52,780 nucleotides of DNA, taken from positions 1 through 52,780 of the forward strand of contig JABDKF010000197.1 in the NCBI GenBank assembly GCA_013003155.1, written 5' to 3'. Positions 49,822 to 52,780 of this stretch are shown piece by piece. The notes below the pieces were generated by a model that made no database searches, was not told the origin of the DNA, and saw nothing but the letters and a program-made list of their open reading frames with translations. The position numbers were made by a program, and so were the translations under genes. Source of the stretch: Woeseia sp. (GTDB lineage: Bacteria; Pseudomonadota; Gammaproteobacteria; Steroidobacterales; Woeseiaceae). Position 1 is the first letter of the stretch, and each line of letters opens with the position of its first letter.

Positions 49822-52780
49822 TCACTGCGGTGACGGAATTGCAGGGCTGCTACCGATACGCCTTTGCCATTCATCCAGTAACTCATCCCTGGTTCCGAAT
49901 AAAAGGGGTCCTTTGTCGGCGGCGAAACTTAGTTCGTCAACTTCGACAAAACTTTCGGTAGGTGTCAGCAGCAAAAGGTGATTGCCTTGCGGGTCCAGCC
50001 GTTCATCGCCAGCAGCAGCCTGGCGCAAGCGGTCAATCACAATTTGGGAGCGTGCAAGAGCGTTTGGTACCTTCAGGGTGTCAACCCAAACCATGCCCGA
50101 CGTTGAAATGCCGGTTCGATGAATCCATCCCGGCGTGCGAAACAAGACCCGGGTATCAGCGGGCGTCACTTTCATGGCATAAACGGTAGCAGGCAATTGC
50201 AGTTCGAGCGGTGCGATTTGGCCGTGATTCAGCCGCAGCAATTGCGCACGATTTTCCGCATCAACGATCACAACATTGGGGTTGTGCCGGGCAGCGGCTA
50301 TCAGGCGTATCGGACGATTGCCCGAGTAAATATCCTGCAGACCCCAACTTCCGACTCGGTTGCGACTCAATTGTCGCAACACTCCGCGCTCGGTACCCAC
50401 CAGCAACTGGTCATTAGTCAGGAATGTCATGCTTGAGTGCAATTCACCGAGGTCCATGTTGGCCACCGCGGTGCCGGAAGCAATTTCAATCAGCACGAGG
50501 CGTTGACCCGTCAACAGTGCGACATACTTTGCATCAGGAGAAAATTCCATTTGACGGGGCTGGCCGGACACAACGAACGGGCTATGCGGCCGCGGCAGCC
50601 CGCTGGCAACGTCCCAAACTCGCAGTGTGCCGTCAACGCCTGCGCTTGCTACCAGCTCGCCATCCGCACTGAACGCGAGATCGAGGATCGGCCCCTGATG
50701 CCCGATGTAATTCAATTCATCGCGTGCGCCAGCGATCTCTTCTGCTGACGCTGACGCGCTGATGATATGCACATGCCCATCAGCGTCACCGATGGCCAAC
50801 GAGTCGCCGCCTGGTGACAAGGCGACAGCCGAATCGCCGGTGGACCTCCAGACGCGATGTCCTCCCGGCAGCGAGGGCGTCATCGGCGGTGCTGCCAGCT
50901 GCGGAGCGGGCGGCCGGCCCCAGAAGCGCGCGGGCGCGTTGGCAGCTGCGGTTACAAGAATTTCTTCGTCAAGGTTAAAGGCAAGCAAGACATCGTCAGC
51001 TTGGCCGACAGCCGCATCGAGCACCGGACCCAACAACGCGCCATCGGCGCTGCGATAAACGCGGTATCCTCGTGCCGCACTGCCGGCGGCCAACAGATTG
51101 CCGGAAGGGGAAAACTTAAGTTGCCAGCGCTCATTGCCTCGCTCCTGCAATACCGGTTCATTCGGTCTGTCGGTGCGCCACATTGACAGGCCTTGCTCGC
51201 CGTGCAAAACAGCGACCGTCTGGCCGTCCGCAGCCAGATGTATTGCACTCGGTTGCGAATGTTGGTCGAGCTGCACCAGTTGCAGCTTGGTTTGCATGTC
51301 CCAAATTCTTATCGCACGGTCATAGTCAGCGACCGCGACATGCCGACCGCTGACGTCCAGCGCTATCAGTGCCGGCGAGCCACCGACGCGCAGACTCGCC
51401 ACCATGCGCCGCGATTCAAGCGACCATAACTCAAACGAAGTTTCGGGCTCACCGCGTCGCACGATAAACAGATGCTCGCCGTCCCGCGTCAACTCAACGT
51501 CCGCGCCGCCTATCCTGGCGGGCAATGTTGCTTCCCGACGACCGTTGACGGTGCGCCACAGGTGAACATCATCCTGCGCGAGCGTCACGAGATAGCGGGC
51601 ATCTGCGGTAAGCCCCAATACGTCTTCTGCCGCGGGAATTGCCAGGGTGCGCGCGGGACGCGCGCTAACCAGATTCCACATGCGAGCACTATCGCTTTGT
51701 TGCGCGCGCGCTATCGCATGCCGCCCATCGGTGCTAAACCAGATGTTGTTGGACTCACGCTCGACCGGTGCGGGAATCTCGAGCCCCTGGTCAAAACTCT
51801 CGACAAGGCCCTGCGAGTTCAGATTCAAATCCCACGACAGCAGCTCGCCACTGACGCCAGTGGCTTCGTCGCGCAGACTGATTGACCAGGTGCCTGCCAG
51901 CGCTTCGCCGCGCAGTTCGCCGAGCTCGGCCATGCCAAAGGTAATCTCGTTGTTTGCAGAAGAGCGTTCAATTGGAAATTCGAGATCCACGGACCGGCCT
52001 GACGGTGCAATGAGCTTGAGCCGCAGATCGGCAAGCCGCGCATGCTGGACATTGACCTTTAATCCGATGCGCGTGACTGACGCATTGCTATTGACTGCAA
52101 TTCGTCGGACCAGCGGGGTAATCTCCAACGCAGAAATCACCCAAGAGTCGCGCGGGATAAGCTCAAGATTCTGCAACGCCCATTGTGAGACGCGCGCGCC
52201 GCTAATCGCGCTGATCAACATATCACGGGGACTGAACAACAGACGCTCGGCTACCTGCGCGGGCAACGACGCAATAAGATGTGGGTAATCATCGCCCAGC
52301 AATGTGGCAGCAAAGCGTCGCCGCGCAGGCGTTGCGACGACCAGGGACTCGAGCGCGGCAAGCAGTGCCTCGTCGCGCCGCTCGCCACGCGCGGCATTGC
52401 GCGCCTGCCTGTCCCAGAATTCCGCTCTGAGCTCCTCGGAGAATGCTGTCCCCTCTGGCAATCTAGTTGCAAAGTCTGCGATCGTTCCAATCGCCACCCG
52501 ATCTGATGCCAAATCTGCCCGGTTCGCGAGCTGATTTTGATACAGGCGATCGGCGGTGTTGGCATGGCCGGGGAACGAGCGCAGGCTGCGCCAGGCTGCG
52601 TCAACGGACTGTATTTCGATACCCGGCGAGACCAGCACGCGCACGTAAGGTTGGGGCAGTAGCTGTGTGTACCAAAATGGCACCGCGAGGAGAACGGCAA
52701 CCAGCAACACTGCGCCGAGCGGGCCGCGCCAGTGGAAGGGCAGATTGCTGTTTGCCCAGCGAGCCGTGAAAACAGCGTCG
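49822..52780 (-). CDS. WD40-repeat protein with a proprotein-convertase P-domain-like region; 5' end beyond window
   Basis: FSADGELVASAGVDGTLRVWDVASG and similar blades; VNVQHARLADLRLKLIAPSGRSVDLEF...LAGTWSISLRDEATGVSGELLSWDLNLN; frame stays open to 52780 (DAVFTARWANSNLPFHWRGPLGA). Confidence 0.82.
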   Translation of the reverse strand, partial: DAVFTARWANSNLPFHWRGPLGAVLLVAVLLAVPFWYTQLLPQPYVRVLVSPGIEIQSVDAAWRSLRSFPGHANTADRLYQNQLANRADLASDRVAIGTIADFATRLPEGTAFSEELRAEFWDRQARNAARGERRDEALLAALESLVVATPARRRFAATLLGDDYPHLIASLPAQVAERLLFSPRDMLISAISGARVSQWALQNLELIPRDSWVISALEITPLVRRIAVNSNASVTRIGLKVNVQHARLADLRLKLIAPSGRSVDLEFPIERSSANNEITFGMAELGELRGEALAGTWSISLRDEATGVSGELLSWDLNLNSQGLVESFDQGLEIPAPVERESNNIWFSTDGRHAIARAQQSDSARMWNLVSARPARTLAIPAAEDVLGLTADARYLVTLAQDDVHLWRTVNGRREATLPARIGGADVELTRDGEHLFIVRRGEPETSFELWSLESRRMVASLRVGGSPALIALDVSGRHVAVADYDRAIRIWDMQTKLQLVQLDQHSQPSAIHLAADGQTVAVLHGEQGLSMWRTDRPNEPVLQERGNERWQLKFSPSGNLLAAGSAARGYRVYRSADGALLGPVLDAAVGQADDVLLAFNLDEEILVTAAANAPARFWGRPPAPQLAAPPMTPSLPGGHRVWRSTGDSAVALSPGGDSLAIGDADGHVHIISASASAEEIAGARDELNYIGHQGPILDLAFSADGELVASAGVDGTLRVWDVASGLPRPHSPFVVSGQPRQMEFSPDAKYVALLTGQRLVLIEIASGTAVANMDLGELHSSMTFLTNDQLLVGTERGVLRQLSRNRVGSWGLQDIYSGNRPIRLIAAARHNPNVVIVDAENRAQLLRLNHGQIAPLELQLPATVYAMKVTPADTRVLFRTPGWIHRTGISTSGMVWVDTLKVPNALARSQIVIDRLRQAAAGDERLDPQGNHLLLLTPTESFVEVDELSFAADKGPLLFGTRDELLDEWQRRIGSSPAIPSPQ

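Overview
This 52.8 kb window is dense, GC-rich and mostly minus-strand, and reads as a Proteobacterial (probably gammaproteobacterial) chromosome. I saw no rRNA, tRNA, CRISPR array, transposon or phage module. Main blocks: (1) about 0-26 kb, an acyl-CoA/branched-chain acid catabolic island: partial thiolase, TetR regulators, CaiB-type CoA-transferase, SDRs, PaaI thioesterase, fused isobutyryl-CoA mutase IcmF, crotonase, MaoC-like protein, APH-like kinase, MCC-type carboxyltransferase, isovaleryl-CoA dehydrogenase-like ACAD, LuxR regulator. It is interrupted by an ABC exporter, an Ig-repeat lipoprotein and a TonB-dependent receptor. (2) 26-31 kb: PII protein, glyoxalase-like protein, DNA glycosylase, half-size Gdt1 transporter, homogentisate dioxygenase and fumarylacetoacetate hydrolase. 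(3) 31-42 kb: a minus-strand ExbB/ExbD/ExbD/AgmX-TonB-like motor operon with several exported TPR and unknown proteins, headed by a TlpA-like thioredoxin. (4) 42-52.8 kb: ApbE, LemA + M48 protease, SYLF protein, EexN-like lipoprotein, LplT-PlsC fusion and a P-domain/WD40 protein. The strongest non-coding signal is a well-formed c-di-GMP-I (GEMM-I) riboswitch at about 6504-6589 on the minus strand, upstream of the Ig-repeat lipoprotein, with a possible SD-sequestering hairpin at its start codon. The best candidate for an under-described system is the ExbB-ExbD(Asn)-ExbD(Asp)-AgmX/TPR operon, in which one ExbD has Asn in place of the conserved transmembrane Asp. All family calls are from reading translated sequence; no database search was run.
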